Shown: positions 16,311 through 25,951, counted from the first letter of the stretch. The stretch is DNA of 64,000 nt from Chryseobacterium sp. CH21 (GCF_004119445.1 NZ_QICI01000041.1:1-64000); one strand, 5' to 3'. Translations and numbers: made by a program. The notes: a model not told the origin generated them from the sequence alone.

Positions 16311-18023
16311 ATGAGTCAAAAATGGATTTACAAGCCTGAACCCGATGAGGAAGTTGTGGACAGACTAAGTTCGTCACTTGGTTTTGGTACTTTTGAATCT
16401 AAACTTCTCGTTTTGAGAGGTATTGACAACTACCAAAAGGCCAGAGAATTTTTCAAACCCAATCTTACCGATATACACAATCCGTTTTTAATGGCAGACA
16501 TGCAAAAAGCTGTAGAGCGCATTGCCACTGCAATTGAAAATGGTGAAAAAATATTGGTATATGGTGACTATGATGTGGACGGAACCACAGCTGTTGCTTT
16601 AATGTACCTTTATCTCAGTAAAATTGTTGAGAAAAAATACCTTGATTATTATATTCCAGACAGAAATTCTGAAGGATATGGAATTTCTACAGAAGGAATT
16701 GATTTTGCCAAAGAAAATGGTTTTTCATTAATCATTGCTTTGGACTGCGGAATCAAAGCACTTGATATGATCAGCTATGCCAGTAATCTGGATATAGATT
16801 TTATTATCTGTGATCACCACCTTCCGGGTGAAGAAATACCTAATGCAGCAGCAGTACTTGATCCTAAAAGAAATGACTGCCGATATCCGTTCAAAGAACT
16901 TTCTGGATGTGGTGTTGGTTTTAAACTTTGCCAGGGACTTAATACAATTTACAAATTACCGGAAGCTGAATTATTTGAACTGACTGACCTTCTTGCCATC
17001 TCCATTGCAGCTGATATTGTTTCTATGACAGGAGAAAACAGAGTTTTGGCTAAAATGGGATTAAAAACACTTAGAAAGACCAGAAATCTTGGATTAAGAC
17101 TTTTGATTCCTGAGGATAAGCTTTCTCATTTTGAAATTTCCAATATTGTTTTTGAAATAGCTCCAAAAATCAACGCTGCCGGAAGAATCTCTCATGGTAA
17201 AGCAGCTGTAGAGCTTATGGTTTCTGACAATCTGAAACATGCTAACCAGATTGTAAGTGATATCATGAATCTCAACGATGAAAGACGTGAGCTGGATATG
17301 AATTCCACCCTTTCTGCATTGAACCAGATTATAGAATCTCAGCAGGAAACCAAACATACAACGATTGTTTATCATCCTGAATGGAACAAAGGAGTCATTG
17401 GTATTGTAGCCTCAAGACTTATTGAAACCTACTATAAGCCAACCCTTGTATTTACCGATGGTAATAATGGGGAAATGGTAGCTTCAGCAAGATCTGTCTC
17501 TGATTTTGATGTACATGAAGCTCTTGATCTGTGTTCTGAATATTTCCTTAAATTCGGGGGACATCACGCTGCTGCCGGACTTTCGATGGAGAAAGATAAG
17601 TTCGCGGCTTTCAAGGAAAAATTTGAAAGAATTGTTTCTGAAAAAATTAAAGAACACCAGAAAGAACCTTCCATTACCATTGATACGGAGATTAAAATTG
17701 ATGAAATCAACAGAGAGTTTATCAATTTTCACAGAAAGTTGGCCCCATTTGGACCTCATAATATGAAACCTATTTTTACCCTGACAGATCAAAAGCTCTC
17801 AGGATATGTAAAAACTATGGGAAAGGATAATAATCACCTGAAATTTTACATCAAACAGGAATCTACAGGACGAAATATTGAATGTGTCGGATTCAAACTG
17901 GGACAGTTTGTGGAAGATTTTAAAAATAAAAATTTTGATCTTGCTTTTACCCTGGAAGAAAATCACTGGAAGGGCAATGTAACTCATTATCTGAATATTA
18001 AGGATGTAAAATTTAGAGAGTAA
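16311..18023 (+). CDS. recJ: Single-stranded-DNA-specific exonuclease RecJ
   Basis: A 570-residue RecJ, the 5'-3' ssDNA exonuclease used in recombination and mismatch repair. The DHH domain motifs are seen as YGDYDVDGTTAVALMYLYL (about residues 84-102), LDCGIKALD, and CDHHLPG (about 166-172). The DHHA1 motif GGHHAAAGLSM is near residue 415, followed by the OB-fold C-terminal region. Length is normal for the family. It is the first gene of a plus-strand run with nadD, separated from it by a repeat-bearing 131-nt spacer. Confidence 0.96.
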   Translation: MSQKWIYKPEPDEEVVDRLSSSLGFGTFESKLLVLRGIDNYQKAREFFKPNLTDIHNPFLMADMQKAVERIATAIENGEKILVYGDYDVDGTTAVALMYLYLSKIVEKKYLDYYIPDRNSEGYGISTEGIDFAKENGFSLIIALDCGIKALDMISYASNLDIDFIICDHHLPGEEIPNAAAVLDPKRNDCRYPFKELSGCGVGFKLCQGLNTIYKLPEAELFELTDLLAISIAADIVSMTGENRVLAKMGLKTLRKTRNLGLRLLIPEDKLSHFEISNIVFEIAPKINAAGRISHGKAAVELMVSDNLKHANQIVSDIMNLNDERRELDMNSTLSALNQIIESQQETKHTTIVYHPEWNKGVIGIVASRLIETYYKPTLVFTDGNNGEMVASARSVSDFDVHEALDLCSEYFLKFGGHHAAAGLSMEKDKFAAFKEKFERIVSEKIKEHQKEPSITIDTEIKIDEINREFINFHRKLAPFGPHNMKPIFTLTDQKLSGYVKTMGKDNNHLKFYIKQESTGRNIECVGFKLGQFVEDFKNKNFDLAFTLEENHWKGNVTHYLNIKDVKFRE

Positions 18024-18154
18024 GTAAGGTTGCAGGATTTAGGTTGCAGATAAAATCAGAATCAACAGGAAATTCTGTCAACCTAAAAACTTGATTTCCT
18101 TGTTTATACTTTAAATCACTACCACCTATTACCAGCTCTACTACCTAACAAAAA
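18024..18154. repeat. Degenerate inverted-repeat spacer between recJ and nadD
   Basis: The spacer starts 2 nt past the recJ stop with a duplicated GGTTGCAG motif (18028-18035 and 18042-18049) and ends just before nadD with ACCACCTATTACC and CTACTACCTAAC (18120-18149). These motifs match the flanks of the S23 element at 1908-2381 (GGTTGCAG, TAGGTGG, CTACTACCTA) in type and orientation, but no S23 gene is present. It may be an empty member of the same spacer family. Confidence 0.5.
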
Positions 18155-18739
18155 ATGAAAAAAATCGGTTTATTTTTCGGATCATTCAATCCTATTCATA
18201 TCGGACATCTTATTCTGGCTAATTATATCCTGGAGAACTCCAATATGGAAGAACTTTGGTTTGTTGTGAGCCCACAGAACCCTTTTAAAGATAAAAAATC
18301 TTTACTGAAAGATCATAACAGGCTTGATATGGTACAGCTTGCAGTGAAGAATTACCCGAATATGAGAGCTTCCAACGTGGAGTTTTCTCTTCCGATGCCT
18401 AGCTATACCATCGATACCCTTACCTATCTTCATGAGAAATATCCTGATTATTCTTTCAGCCTGATCATGGGTGAAGATAATTTGAAGAGTTTTCATAAGT
18501 GGAAAAACTCTGATATTCTGATCAAAAACCATCATATTATTGTGTATCCAAGAGTATTTGAAGGAGAAAAAACAGATTCTGAATATCTGCAACACGACAA
18601 TATTTCTTTGATAAAAGCACCGGTAATAGAACTTTCCGCCACTGAAATCCGAAATATGATCAAAGATGGTAAAAATGTAAGACCTATGTTACCTCCTGAA
18701 GTTTTTGAATATTTGGATGGTAGCAGTTTTTATCAATAA
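18155..18739 (+). CDS. nadD: Nicotinate-nucleotide adenylyltransferase
   Basis: A 194-residue NadD, which adenylates nicotinate mononucleotide in NAD synthesis. The nucleotidyltransferase motif GSFNPIHIGH is at residues 9-18, the MGEDNLKSFHKWK segment marks the substrate pocket, and the C-terminal ELSATEIRNMI motif corresponds to the conserved ISxTxIR. Length is typical. It is followed after 3 nt by a small secreted-protein gene, so the two are probably co-transcribed. Confidence 0.96.
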   Translation: MKKIGLFFGSFNPIHIGHLILANYILENSNMEELWFVVSPQNPFKDKKSLLKDHNRLDMVQLAVKNYPNMRASNVEFSLPMPSYTIDTLTYLHEKYPDYSFSLIMGEDNLKSFHKWKNSDILIKNHHIIVYPRVFEGEKTDSEYLQHDNISLIKAPVIELSATEIRNMIKDGKNVRPMLPPEVFEYLDGSSFYQ

Positions 18740-18742
18740 ACC

Positions 18743-19546
18743 ATGAAACTGTACTTATTCTTATTCTCTGTTCTTTTGCAAAGTTGTTTATATGCCCAGG
18801 AATCAACAACTTTAAAAAGCGACTCTCTTAAAGAATTACAGAAAATTGCTATTGCTGAAAGGAAAAGCTATAATAAAAAGCATTGCAGTGAAGATTCAAT
18901 CAAGGCTGTAAAAAGCTCGGAAATTCAAAACAAATATTTCATCAATATTGCAGCTCCCTCTGGTGATAAGTTTTTACCCGGAGAAGAACTCAAAATAATT
19001 TTAAAAAAGCATAATATCATTTGGGGCGGAGAATGGATGGGCAGTGATATAGGTTGGTATTCTGGTGAATGTTATTATTCGGTAATGACTGAATTGACTG
19101 AAAAAAAATTTGGTAAAGATTTTATTGATGGTCTCGTTAAAGAATCTGTAGCCATGTATGTAAAAAAACACCCTGGTAAAATCTTTGATAACGATGAGCA
19201 TTGTGAATGGACCTATAAAGGTAAGTATCTCAGCTATACAGAGGATAATGATCAGTTAAATAAAGACTTCTTTAATAGTTTTACTTACCCAGAAGGCTAT
19301 GAAAATTACAATCCTTCTTTTCAAAAATACCGTTCAAGCACTGTGGTTACGCTCATGTTAGATCAAAAAGGAAAGGTTTTGAAGCATCAATTTAGTCATC
19401 GTATTTATAATGATCACAATTTGAAATATATCCCTTATTTCGAAAAAGAGATCAATAAGTTTATAAAATACACTAAATTTGAGCCTGTAAAATACAGTGG
19501 GTATCCCGTAAAAAGCGAAACATCCTTTTTTATCTACTATAAATAA
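18743..19546 (+). CDS. Exported protein with a TonB C-terminal-like end
   Basis: A 267-residue protein with an N-terminal signal sequence. LLQSC at residues 11-15 could be a lipoprotein site, and LYAQE allows normal signal-peptidase cleavage. The last 75 residues (VVTLMLDQKGKVLKHQFSHRI... then FEPVKYSGYPVKSETSFFIYY) have the layout of a TonB C-terminal domain, including the FxPaxxxGxPV-like end. The middle is not recognised. It sits between nadD and a DUF3817-like gene with gaps of 3 and 6 nt. No function can be assigned beyond likely periplasmic location. Confidence 0.65.
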   Translation: MKLYLFLFSVLLQSCLYAQESTTLKSDSLKELQKIAIAERKSYNKKHCSEDSIKAVKSSEIQNKYFINIAAPSGDKFLPGEELKIILKKHNIIWGGEWMGSDIGWYSGECYYSVMTELTEKKFGKDFIDGLVKESVAMYVKKHPGKIFDNDEHCEWTYKGKYLSYTEDNDQLNKDFFNSFTYPEGYENYNPSFQKYRSSTVVTLMLDQKGKVLKHQFSHRIYNDHNLKYIPYFEKEINKFIKYTKFEPVKYSGYPVKSETSFFIYYK

Positions 19547-19552
19547 TTATTC

Positions 19553-19891
19553 ATGGACTTCATCGAAAAAATATTCTCAAAATATTCTCAGGAAAAAATT
19601 ATCAAATGGTTTAAACAGATTTGTCTTGCTGAAGCCATTTCATGTCTTTTGCTGTACTGTGTGGCAATGATCTGGATTCGATATGATGAAAACTTATATT
19701 CCATTATCTTCATCAGTGTTATTGGGAGTTTACACGGATTATTTTTTACACTTTACCTTTTACTCTGTCTTCCTGCAAGAAAAATTTATAACTGGGATGA
19801 TGAAGATTTTGTTTTCGCTTTATTATCCGCATTTTTCCCTTTTGCAACAATTTGGGTGGATAAAAAACTTGCCCGATTTGATAGGGAGTGA
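19553..19891 (+). CDS. DUF3817-like small membrane protein
   Basis: A 112-residue membrane protein with three hydrophobic segments. The pattern of an N-terminal AEAISCLLLY helix, a GSLHGLFFTLYLLLCL helix, and the ending LLSAFFPFATIWVDKKLAR matches DUF3817 proteins, which end in a similar PFGTFWxDRxL motif. The function of that family is unknown. It lies 6 nt after the exported TonB-C-like gene and probably ends the recJ-nadD run. Confidence 0.65.
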   Translation: MDFIEKIFSKYSQEKIIKWFKQICLAEAISCLLLYCVAMIWIRYDENLYSIIFISVIGSLHGLFFTLYLLLCLPARKIYNWDDEDFVFALLSAFFPFATIWVDKKLARFDRE

Positions 19892-20401
19892 TATTAAAAA
19901 ACTTCTTTTTTTAGTTATTTTATCATTCTCGGCGATGATGATAAGATTTGCCATGATAAAATCTTAATGATTTCATATTGTTCAATTCCTCAAAATTTCA
20001 TTACTATTCTACAAAATAGTATAAGCTTTTAAGTATAGAATACCTATTTCCTCTTTTTTTTCTGATGAAAATGGTCTCTTACTTTTTAGAGACTCATCTT
20101 ATTTTTCCCTTTCAGCTCTTCATTTTCTGGTAATAAATCTCAATATTTTCAAATTTTTAAACTTCTATAATTGAAAAAATTTGAGAATGTATGTAACGAA
20201 TTTATGGGTATTGTTGTCTTATTATACAGAAAGGTAAAGAATTCAATATTTTCAAATAAATTTTACTAACTGATAATCAATACGTTAAAATTATTTAAAA
20301 ATATTTTTAAGTACTTTGTATTGCATGATACTAAATTTATTATATATCTTTGCAATGTAAAATAACAAACCATACAAGCTATTAATTAAAAAAGAATAAT
20401 A
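19892..20401. other. 510-nt intergenic region before the receptor pair
   Basis: An AT-rich region with no gene. It holds two weak hairpins (TAAGATTT/AAATCTTA at 19942-19966 and GTCTCT/AGAGAC at 20074-20093, the second followed by T-rich sequence), which may end the upstream transcript. It also contains the promoter of the first receptor gene at 20321-20352. Nothing else is recognised. Confidence 0.6.
20321..20352 (+). promoter_or_regulatory. Promoter of the tandem receptor genes
   Basis: TTG at 20321-20323 is followed after 21 nt by TATCTTTG at 20345-20352, matching the Bacteroidetes TTG/TAnnTTTG pattern. The start codon is at 20402, giving a leader of about 45 nt. Confidence 0.65.
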
Positions 20402-22663
20402 ATGAAGACTCAAATTCTTATTGCAGCACTATTTTTCGGTGGACTTGTCACTGCCCAGCAGAAAAAAGACAGTATGAAAGTAAATGCTATTGATGCAGTG
20501 AATATCAAGAAGCAGGTTTTCAAAAAACAAGGTGACAGATTAGTTTATGATGTAGCTTCTTCATCTATTGCTAAAGGAACCAACACCTTCAATCTTTTGA
20601 AACAAACTCCGATGATTTCCAGTATAGACGGAAAAACGCTGAAGATTTTGGGAAAAAATGATGCGATAATTTACATCAACAATAAAAAAACCAATATGGA
20701 TTCTGAAGCATTGATTGAAATGCTGAAATCTACTCCATCTGAAGATATACAGAAAATAGAAGTCATTACAGTTCCGGGAAGTGAATTCCAGGTAGAATCC
20801 AAAGAAGGGGTTATCAATATTGTCATGAAAAAAAGTAAAAATAATGGCTACAACGGAACGCTGAAAATGCAGAATGAGCAAGGTTATTACAACAATCCCA
20901 ATGCAGGAGCTTCTTTTAATTTCAGACAAGGAAAATGGTCCGGTAATTCTAATTTCAGAACGGGAAGCTGGACAGACAGACAAAGATACACACTGTCTAA
21001 CGGAGATCCTACTTTTAGAAATGAATCATATGGATTTAATGATGATCCCAACAAAAATTACGGAGGAGGTTTCAACATTGATTATGAGATCAATAAGAAA
21101 CACAGTCTGGGATTCTCTTACAACATGAGATACAATAAAAGTTTCAATTCTGTACTGGATATTACCAACTGGCAGGATGGAGTTTTGAACAACAGAACTG
21201 TGAATAATGAGGATGCACAAACCAGAAATCATTCTTTCAATTTAAATTATGAAATGAAAACCGACTCTCTGGGAAGTAAGCTGACATCGAATGTGTCTTA
21301 TTTATGGTTCAACAGGAATAAAGTAAGTTTTAATGAAAGCTTTCCTCTGAACAGTAATCCTGATAACAATTATTCTGCATTACATCAGTCTGTACCCCAA
21401 ATTATCAACAATTATGCTGCTAATATTGACTATCTGAAAAAGACTGCTAAAGGATCAACATGGTTGATGGGTGTAAGCTATAATCACACCAATACCGATA
21501 ATGATACCAAGCAGGATAAATTGAAAAACGGAGAGTTTGTCATAGATCCTAACCAGACGAATCATTTCATTTATAAAGAAAATATTTTGGGAATTTATCT
21601 GAATTATGAAAGAAAACTGACTGAAAAGTTATCCGGGAAAATAGGAGCACGTTATGAAATGACAAGAAGTACGGGAGATATTGTAGACAAAACAGGATTT
21701 GAAAGAAACTATAATAACCTTTTACCTTATCTGAATTTAAATTATGCCATCAATTCAGACCATAATTTGAGTTATACTTTTTCCAGCAGAATCAGAAGAC
21801 CAAGATTCTGGGAACTGAATCCTTCCAGAACTTACTTTACTCCTACCAATTATACGCAGAACAATCCTTTTATACTGGCTGCTAAATTTTATAATCAGGA
21901 GCTGAACTATATGTATAAAAATGCCTATTACGCAAACCTTAGCTTTAATATGGTAGAAGATGCTGCCGCTTCTGATCTGCTTCCATTACAGGGAACGGTA
22001 ACACGTCCTAAAAGAGATGCCAATGGTAATATTATTACTGATGGTAGTGGCAATGCAATCACGGAAAAAGTAAGATTTCTAAGATATATCAGAACTAATT
22101 ATGGAAAAAACAGAGAGCTAGCTTTAACTCTTGGGATGAACAAATCATGGTTCAAAGATATCTGGACAACCAATTATTCTGTGAACTTAGGCTATGTAAC
22201 ATTTACAGGCGGTGTATGGGAAGACCCAACTTCTATGCCGGTTCCGGGAGAAACTGAAGAAGTGGAACCATATATCATTGATGTGAAAAACTACAATATG
22301 TCTGTTACCATGAATAATGTCATCCGACTTTCATCTAAAAAAGACTGGTTCTTAGGAGTTAATTATTTCTTTGGAAGCCAGACTGCCATGGAAGGAGGTA
22401 TGATAGGAGCAAGACAAAGTTTTGATTTCAACGTGAAGAAAATTATCGGCGACTGGACGATTGTAGCGGAAGTTAGCGACTTATTTAATCAAAGCTTCTA
22501 CAGAATTAAAGGAGTACAGCCCAACGGAACCTATAATAATATTGCCAACTTCAATTATCCAAGACTGATGAGCATAGGGGTTACTTATAATTTTGGAAAT
22601 CAGAAACTGAAAAAAGCAAGGGAAATGAAATCAGCTAATGATGCTGTAAAATCAAGAACCTAA
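20402..22663 (+). CDS. Outer-membrane beta-barrel receptor (TonB-dependent-like), copy 1
   Basis: A 753-residue outer-membrane protein with a signal peptide ending near VTAQQ. A plug-like domain follows (FNLLKQTPMI, GKNDAIIYINNKKTNM, IEVITVPGSEFQVESKEGVINIVMKK), then a long beta-barrel rich in alternating aromatic residues ending in GVTYNFGNQKLKK. It fits the outer-membrane beta-barrel family related to TonB-dependent receptors, without an N-terminal carboxypeptidase-like domain. It is followed after 45 nt by a paralogue. The substrate is unknown, and no SusD partner is adjacent. Confidence 0.85.
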   Translation: MKTQILIAALFFGGLVTAQQKKDSMKVNAIDAVNIKKQVFKKQGDRLVYDVASSSIAKGTNTFNLLKQTPMISSIDGKTLKILGKNDAIIYINNKKTNMDSEALIEMLKSTPSEDIQKIEVITVPGSEFQVESKEGVINIVMKKSKNNGYNGTLKMQNEQGYYNNPNAGASFNFRQGKWSGNSNFRTGSWTDRQRYTLSNGDPTFRNESYGFNDDPNKNYGGGFNIDYEINKKHSLGFSYNMRYNKSFNSVLDITNWQDGVLNNRTVNNEDAQTRNHSFNLNYEMKTDSLGSKLTSNVSYLWFNRNKVSFNESFPLNSNPDNNYSALHQSVPQIINNYAANIDYLKKTAKGSTWLMGVSYNHTNTDNDTKQDKLKNGEFVIDPNQTNHFIYKENILGIYLNYERKLTEKLSGKIGARYEMTRSTGDIVDKTGFERNYNNLLPYLNLNYAINSDHNLSYTFSSRIRRPRFWELNPSRTYFTPTNYTQNNPFILAAKFYNQELNYMYKNAYYANLSFNMVEDAAASDLLPLQGTVTRPKRDANGNIITDGSGNAITEKVRFLRYIRTNYGKNRELALTLGMNKSWFKDIWTTNYSVNLGYVTFTGGVWEDPTSMPVPGETEEVEPYIIDVKNYNMSVTMNNVIRLSSKKDWFLGVNYFFGSQTAMEGGMIGARQSFDFNVKKIIGDWTIVAEVSDLFNQSFYRIKGVQPNGTYNNIANFNYPRLMSIGVTYNFGNQKLKKAREMKSANDAVKSRT

Positions 22664-22708
22664 TCTTTAAAAACTTTTATCATTAAATCCACTCTTAAAT
22701 AAAACAAC

Positions 22709-24961
22709 ATGAAACGTATAATTTTGTCAATGGCCATCGTATTTGGTACCTGCGCATTTGCTCAGGAAAAGAAAGCAGACACGGCAAAAACAAAAAATAT
22801 AGAAGGAATTACCATCACAAAACAGGTTTTCAAAAAACAAAGCGATCGTTTTGTATATGATGTGGCAGCTTCTCCCATAGCCAAAGGAAACACCACTTTT
22901 GACCTTCTGAAGCAGACCCCGTTATTATCTTCTACGGATGATAAAACATTGAAAATTGCTGGGAAAAATAATGCTCTAATCTATATCAACGGAAGAAAAA
23001 CGAATATGGATTCTGAGTCTCTGGCTCAGTTCCTGAAAAATACTCCGGCAGAAAACATTCAGAAAATTGAGGTCATTACCGTTCCTGGAAGTGAGTTTCA
23101 GGTAGAATCATCCGATGGGATCATCAACATCGTTCTCAAGAAAAAAATGAGTGATGGCCTTAGCGGAAACATGAGAATGTCTAATACCACCAATAAATAC
23201 AACGGAAGCCAGGCAAGCTTCTCTGCCAATTACAGAAAAGGTAAGCTGGGAGTGAGCGCCAATCTTAGTGGTGGAGAAAATATTGAAGCACAAACCTACA
23301 CTTTAAGAAATGGTACTGCTAAAACTTCTAATCAATCCACAGGAGATATTGATGATCCTAATAAAAACCTAGGTGGTTATTTGAATATTGATTATCAGCT
23401 GAATGAAAAAAGTAATATGGCTTTGTCATGGAACACATGGGCGAATAAAAGCTATAATTCAACAGTCAATCTTTTCAATACCATCAAGACAGAAGACGGC
23501 ACAAAATATACATGGTCTAAAAACAAAGAAGATGCAAGGTCTTATAACAATTCACTGAACTTAAATTATGAGTTAAAAACTGATTCTCTTGGTAGTAAGC
23601 TTAATGTAAATGCAGCGTATCTTAATTATAAAAGATTCCAGTTTACAGACAACAGAACGTATATGTCTGATGCGAATATGGGAACTGGAAATATGACAAC
23701 ACAAGTATTCCAGGATCTACCTCAGATCATTAATAACTTCTCCGGAATGGTAGATTATATTCAGAAATTTAAAAATGACCTGACGATATCGGTAGGAGGA
23801 AATTACAACAAAACCAAAACAGACAACGATTCTAAAAACATAACGTACTCTTTTGATCCCGCAAAAGATCCGGACCCAAGACCCAATCACTTTATCTATG
23901 ATGAAAATATTTACGGGGCTTACCTTACTGTAGAAAAGAAATTCTCGGATAAAATCTCTGGAAAAGTTGGGGCAAGATATGAGATTACAAACAGTCTCGG
24001 AACGTCTGATAATGCACCTACAGACGAACTTAAAAGGATTGAAAGAAATTACAACAACATCCTTCCTTATTTAAGTTTCAATTACGCTATCAACGATAAA
24101 AATAATATTTCGTACTCCTTTTCAAGCAGAATGAGAAGACCAAGTTTCTGGGAAATCAATCCTGTAAGAAATATCCTGACGGATGACAATTACACGCAGA
24201 ACAACCCATTTGTAAAAGCATCTTCTACCTACAATCAGGAGCTTACGTACATGTTTAAAAATTCATATTTCCTGATTTTAAACCATTCTTACATTAAAGA
24301 TGCTATCACTCAGGTTCCGCTGCAGGGATATCCTGTATCGCCGGATGGTACAGTGGGTGCCAATCCTGTATTGAGATACATCAGAACCAATTTTGGTGAT
24401 AAGCAGGAAATGTCTGCCATGGTAGGTATTCAAAAGTCGTTTTTCAAACAATACTGGACTACCAATTTTAATATTGGAGTTCAGCACAACATCAACAACG
24501 GGAGCCTTGATACCGATCCTACTACAGGAGACCGATTCAGAAACCAGGATGGTAAAAACATCGCTTACACCAACAAAACGAGTTCTACCAGTCTTTTGAT
24601 TCAGACCAACAACACCATTCGTCTTGATAAAAAGAAAACATGGTTCTTTGGAGTTAATTATTTCTTCGTAGACAAGCAACAGATCGAGCTTGGATTATTA
24701 AAAGGCTTAATGAGCTTAGACCTCAGCCTGAAGAAAATGTGGAACGACTGGACCTTTGCAGTGAATGTGAATGATGTTCTGAATACCAACATTGTCAAAA
24801 TTGAAGATTTTCAGGATAACGGAAATTACAACTACATCCACCAAAACCGTTACAACAGAAGCTTTACGGTAAGTCTCACTTACAATTTCGGAAATCAGAA
24901 AGTGAAAAAGGTAAGAGACATCGAAGGCGCATCAGATGCTATTAAAAGCAGAACAAGATAA
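22709..24961 (+). CDS. Outer-membrane beta-barrel receptor (TonB-dependent-like), copy 2
   Basis: A 750-residue paralogue of the gene directly upstream. The signal peptide ends near AFAQE and the plug region is nearly the same (KQVFKKQSDRFVYDVAASPIAKG, FDLLKQTPLL, VITVPGSEFQVESSDGIINIVLKK). Long barrel stretches align as well (FSSRMRRPSFWEINP, NYTQNNPF). The C-terminal ending SLTYNFGNQKVKKVRD is shared. The pair arose by tandem duplication and has diverged most in the barrel loops, which suggests different ligands. A strong terminator follows at 24998. Confidence 0.85.
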   Translation: MKRIILSMAIVFGTCAFAQEKKADTAKTKNIEGITITKQVFKKQSDRFVYDVAASPIAKGNTTFDLLKQTPLLSSTDDKTLKIAGKNNALIYINGRKTNMDSESLAQFLKNTPAENIQKIEVITVPGSEFQVESSDGIINIVLKKKMSDGLSGNMRMSNTTNKYNGSQASFSANYRKGKLGVSANLSGGENIEAQTYTLRNGTAKTSNQSTGDIDDPNKNLGGYLNIDYQLNEKSNMALSWNTWANKSYNSTVNLFNTIKTEDGTKYTWSKNKEDARSYNNSLNLNYELKTDSLGSKLNVNAAYLNYKRFQFTDNRTYMSDANMGTGNMTTQVFQDLPQIINNFSGMVDYIQKFKNDLTISVGGNYNKTKTDNDSKNITYSFDPAKDPDPRPNHFIYDENIYGAYLTVEKKFSDKISGKVGARYEITNSLGTSDNAPTDELKRIERNYNNILPYLSFNYAINDKNNISYSFSSRMRRPSFWEINPVRNILTDDNYTQNNPFVKASSTYNQELTYMFKNSYFLILNHSYIKDAITQVPLQGYPVSPDGTVGANPVLRYIRTNFGDKQEMSAMVGIQKSFFKQYWTTNFNIGVQHNINNGSLDTDPTTGDRFRNQDGKNIAYTNKTSSTSLLIQTNNTIRLDKKKTWFFGVNYFFVDKQQIELGLLKGLMSLDLSLKKMWNDWTFAVNVNDVLNTNIVKIEDFQDNGNYNYIHQNRYNRSFTVSLTYNFGNQKVKKVRDIEGASDAIKSRTR

Positions 24962-24997
24962 AAATTATCTTTCTTCATATTCAATTATTCTTACGGT

Positions 24998-25027
24998 ATC
25001 CGCTGATTCTTTTCAGCGGATTTTTTT
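24998..25027 (+). terminator. Terminator after the receptor pair
   Basis: A perfect 9-bp stem ATCCGCTGA/TCAGCGGAT with a 6-nt loop followed by six T, located 37 nt past the second receptor stop and 14 nt before the esterase start. Confidence 0.92.
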
Positions 25028-25040
25028 ATATTTAATAACT

Positions 25041-25901
25041 ATGAAAAATCACGTTCCAGTTATTTTAATTTGCCTTAGTTTTCTTTTTCTTTGGACAGGC
25101 TGTACAGAAAAGAAGATAAAACTGGGCAAGGATATCAACTTTGATAAGGAGGAAAATATTCATTATGGGAACAGTCCTGAACAGGTAATGGATGTCTATA
25201 TTCCCAATACAAAAACAACCAAAGAAAAGGATGTTTTTATCATTATTCATGGTGGAGGCTGGCGCTCTGGGGATAAGTCGCAACTTACTTTTTTCACTCT
25301 TTCTATGATGCAGAAATTTCCTGATCATATTTTTGTCAACATGAATTACAGGTTAACTTCAGAAACAAACTATGGACTTCCTAATCAGGTAAATGATATT
25401 AAAAATATTTCTGTCTTTTTAACAAAGAAATTTAAGTACAGTCCGAAATTAATATTATTAGGAAACAGCGCCGGAGCACATTTATCCATGCTGTATGCTT
25501 ATCAATTTGATACAGATAAAAAAGTAAAAGCTGTTATTAATATTGTGGGTCCTGCTGATCTTTCTGATCCGGGTTTTAAAAATTATCAGGAATATTCCTT
25601 TGTGGAAAGAAGATTGGTAGATCCTCGTATCGTAGAATCGGGGATTTCCAGAATAGATTTTGCAAGCCCTGTAAAATGGATCAATGAAAGCTCCCCTCCT
25701 ACTTTATCGTATTACGGAAATTCGGATCGTGTTATTCCTTCTTCACAAAAGAAAATATTAGATTCTGTTTTAAATAAAAACCATATCCCTCATGAGTCTT
25801 ATCTATTCAATGGTGGACATCTGGACTGGGATAAACATCCTCATGATCAATTTCTTATTGATAAAATTGAAACATTTCTTAAGAAAACAGACAAAAAATA
25901 A
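25041..25901 (+). CDS. Alpha/beta hydrolase lipoprotein (esterase-like)
   Basis: A 286-residue alpha/beta hydrolase with a lipoprotein signal (lipobox LWTGC near residue 19). The oxyanion-hole motif HGGGWRSGD and nucleophile elbow GNSAGAH identify a BD-FAE/acetyl-esterase type enzyme, and the C-terminal GGHLDWDKH supplies the likely catalytic His. The start at 25041 is chosen because it gives the lipoprotein signal and lies just past the terminator; an in-frame ATG farther upstream would overlap the receptor gene. Such enzymes often deacylate sugars, and a glycosidase gene follows convergently. The substrate is not predictable. Confidence 0.88.
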   Translation: MKNHVPVILICLSFLFLWTGCTEKKIKLGKDINFDKEENIHYGNSPEQVMDVYIPNTKTTKEKDVFIIIHGGGWRSGDKSQLTFFTLSMMQKFPDHIFVNMNYRLTSETNYGLPNQVNDIKNISVFLTKKFKYSPKLILLGNSAGAHLSMLYAYQFDTDKKVKAVINIVGPADLSDPGFKNYQEYSFVERRLVDPRIVESGISRIDFASPVKWINESSPPTLSYYGNSDRVIPSSQKKILDSVLNKNHIPHESYLFNGGHLDWDKHPHDQFLIDKIETFLKKTDKK

Positions 25902-25930
25902 TACGTTCTGATTTTTCAAAACGTGTTATT
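25897..25930. terminator. Candidate bidirectional terminator between the esterase and GH43 genes
   Basis: An 11-bp stem with one G-T-type mismatch (AATAATACGTT with AACGTGTTATT, loop 12 nt) in the 50-nt gap between the two convergent genes, with T-rich flanks on both strands. It overlaps the esterase stop codon. Confidence 0.55.
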
Positions 25931-25951
25931 CTTTTATATTTTATTTTAAAT

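Noticed and set aside
16074..16319. Hypothetical 81-codon gene on the minus strand
   Set aside because: It overlaps the recJ start and its candidate promoter, has no recognised domain and no own promoter; kept only as a note in the intergenic entry.
19683..19967. Open frame with a hydrophobic tail
   Set aside because: It overlaps the DUF3817-like gene in another frame and lacks family support.
24936..25040. Longer N-terminus for the esterase lipoprotein
   Set aside because: It would overlap the receptor gene and read through a strong terminator; the ATG at 25041 gives a proper lipoprotein signal.
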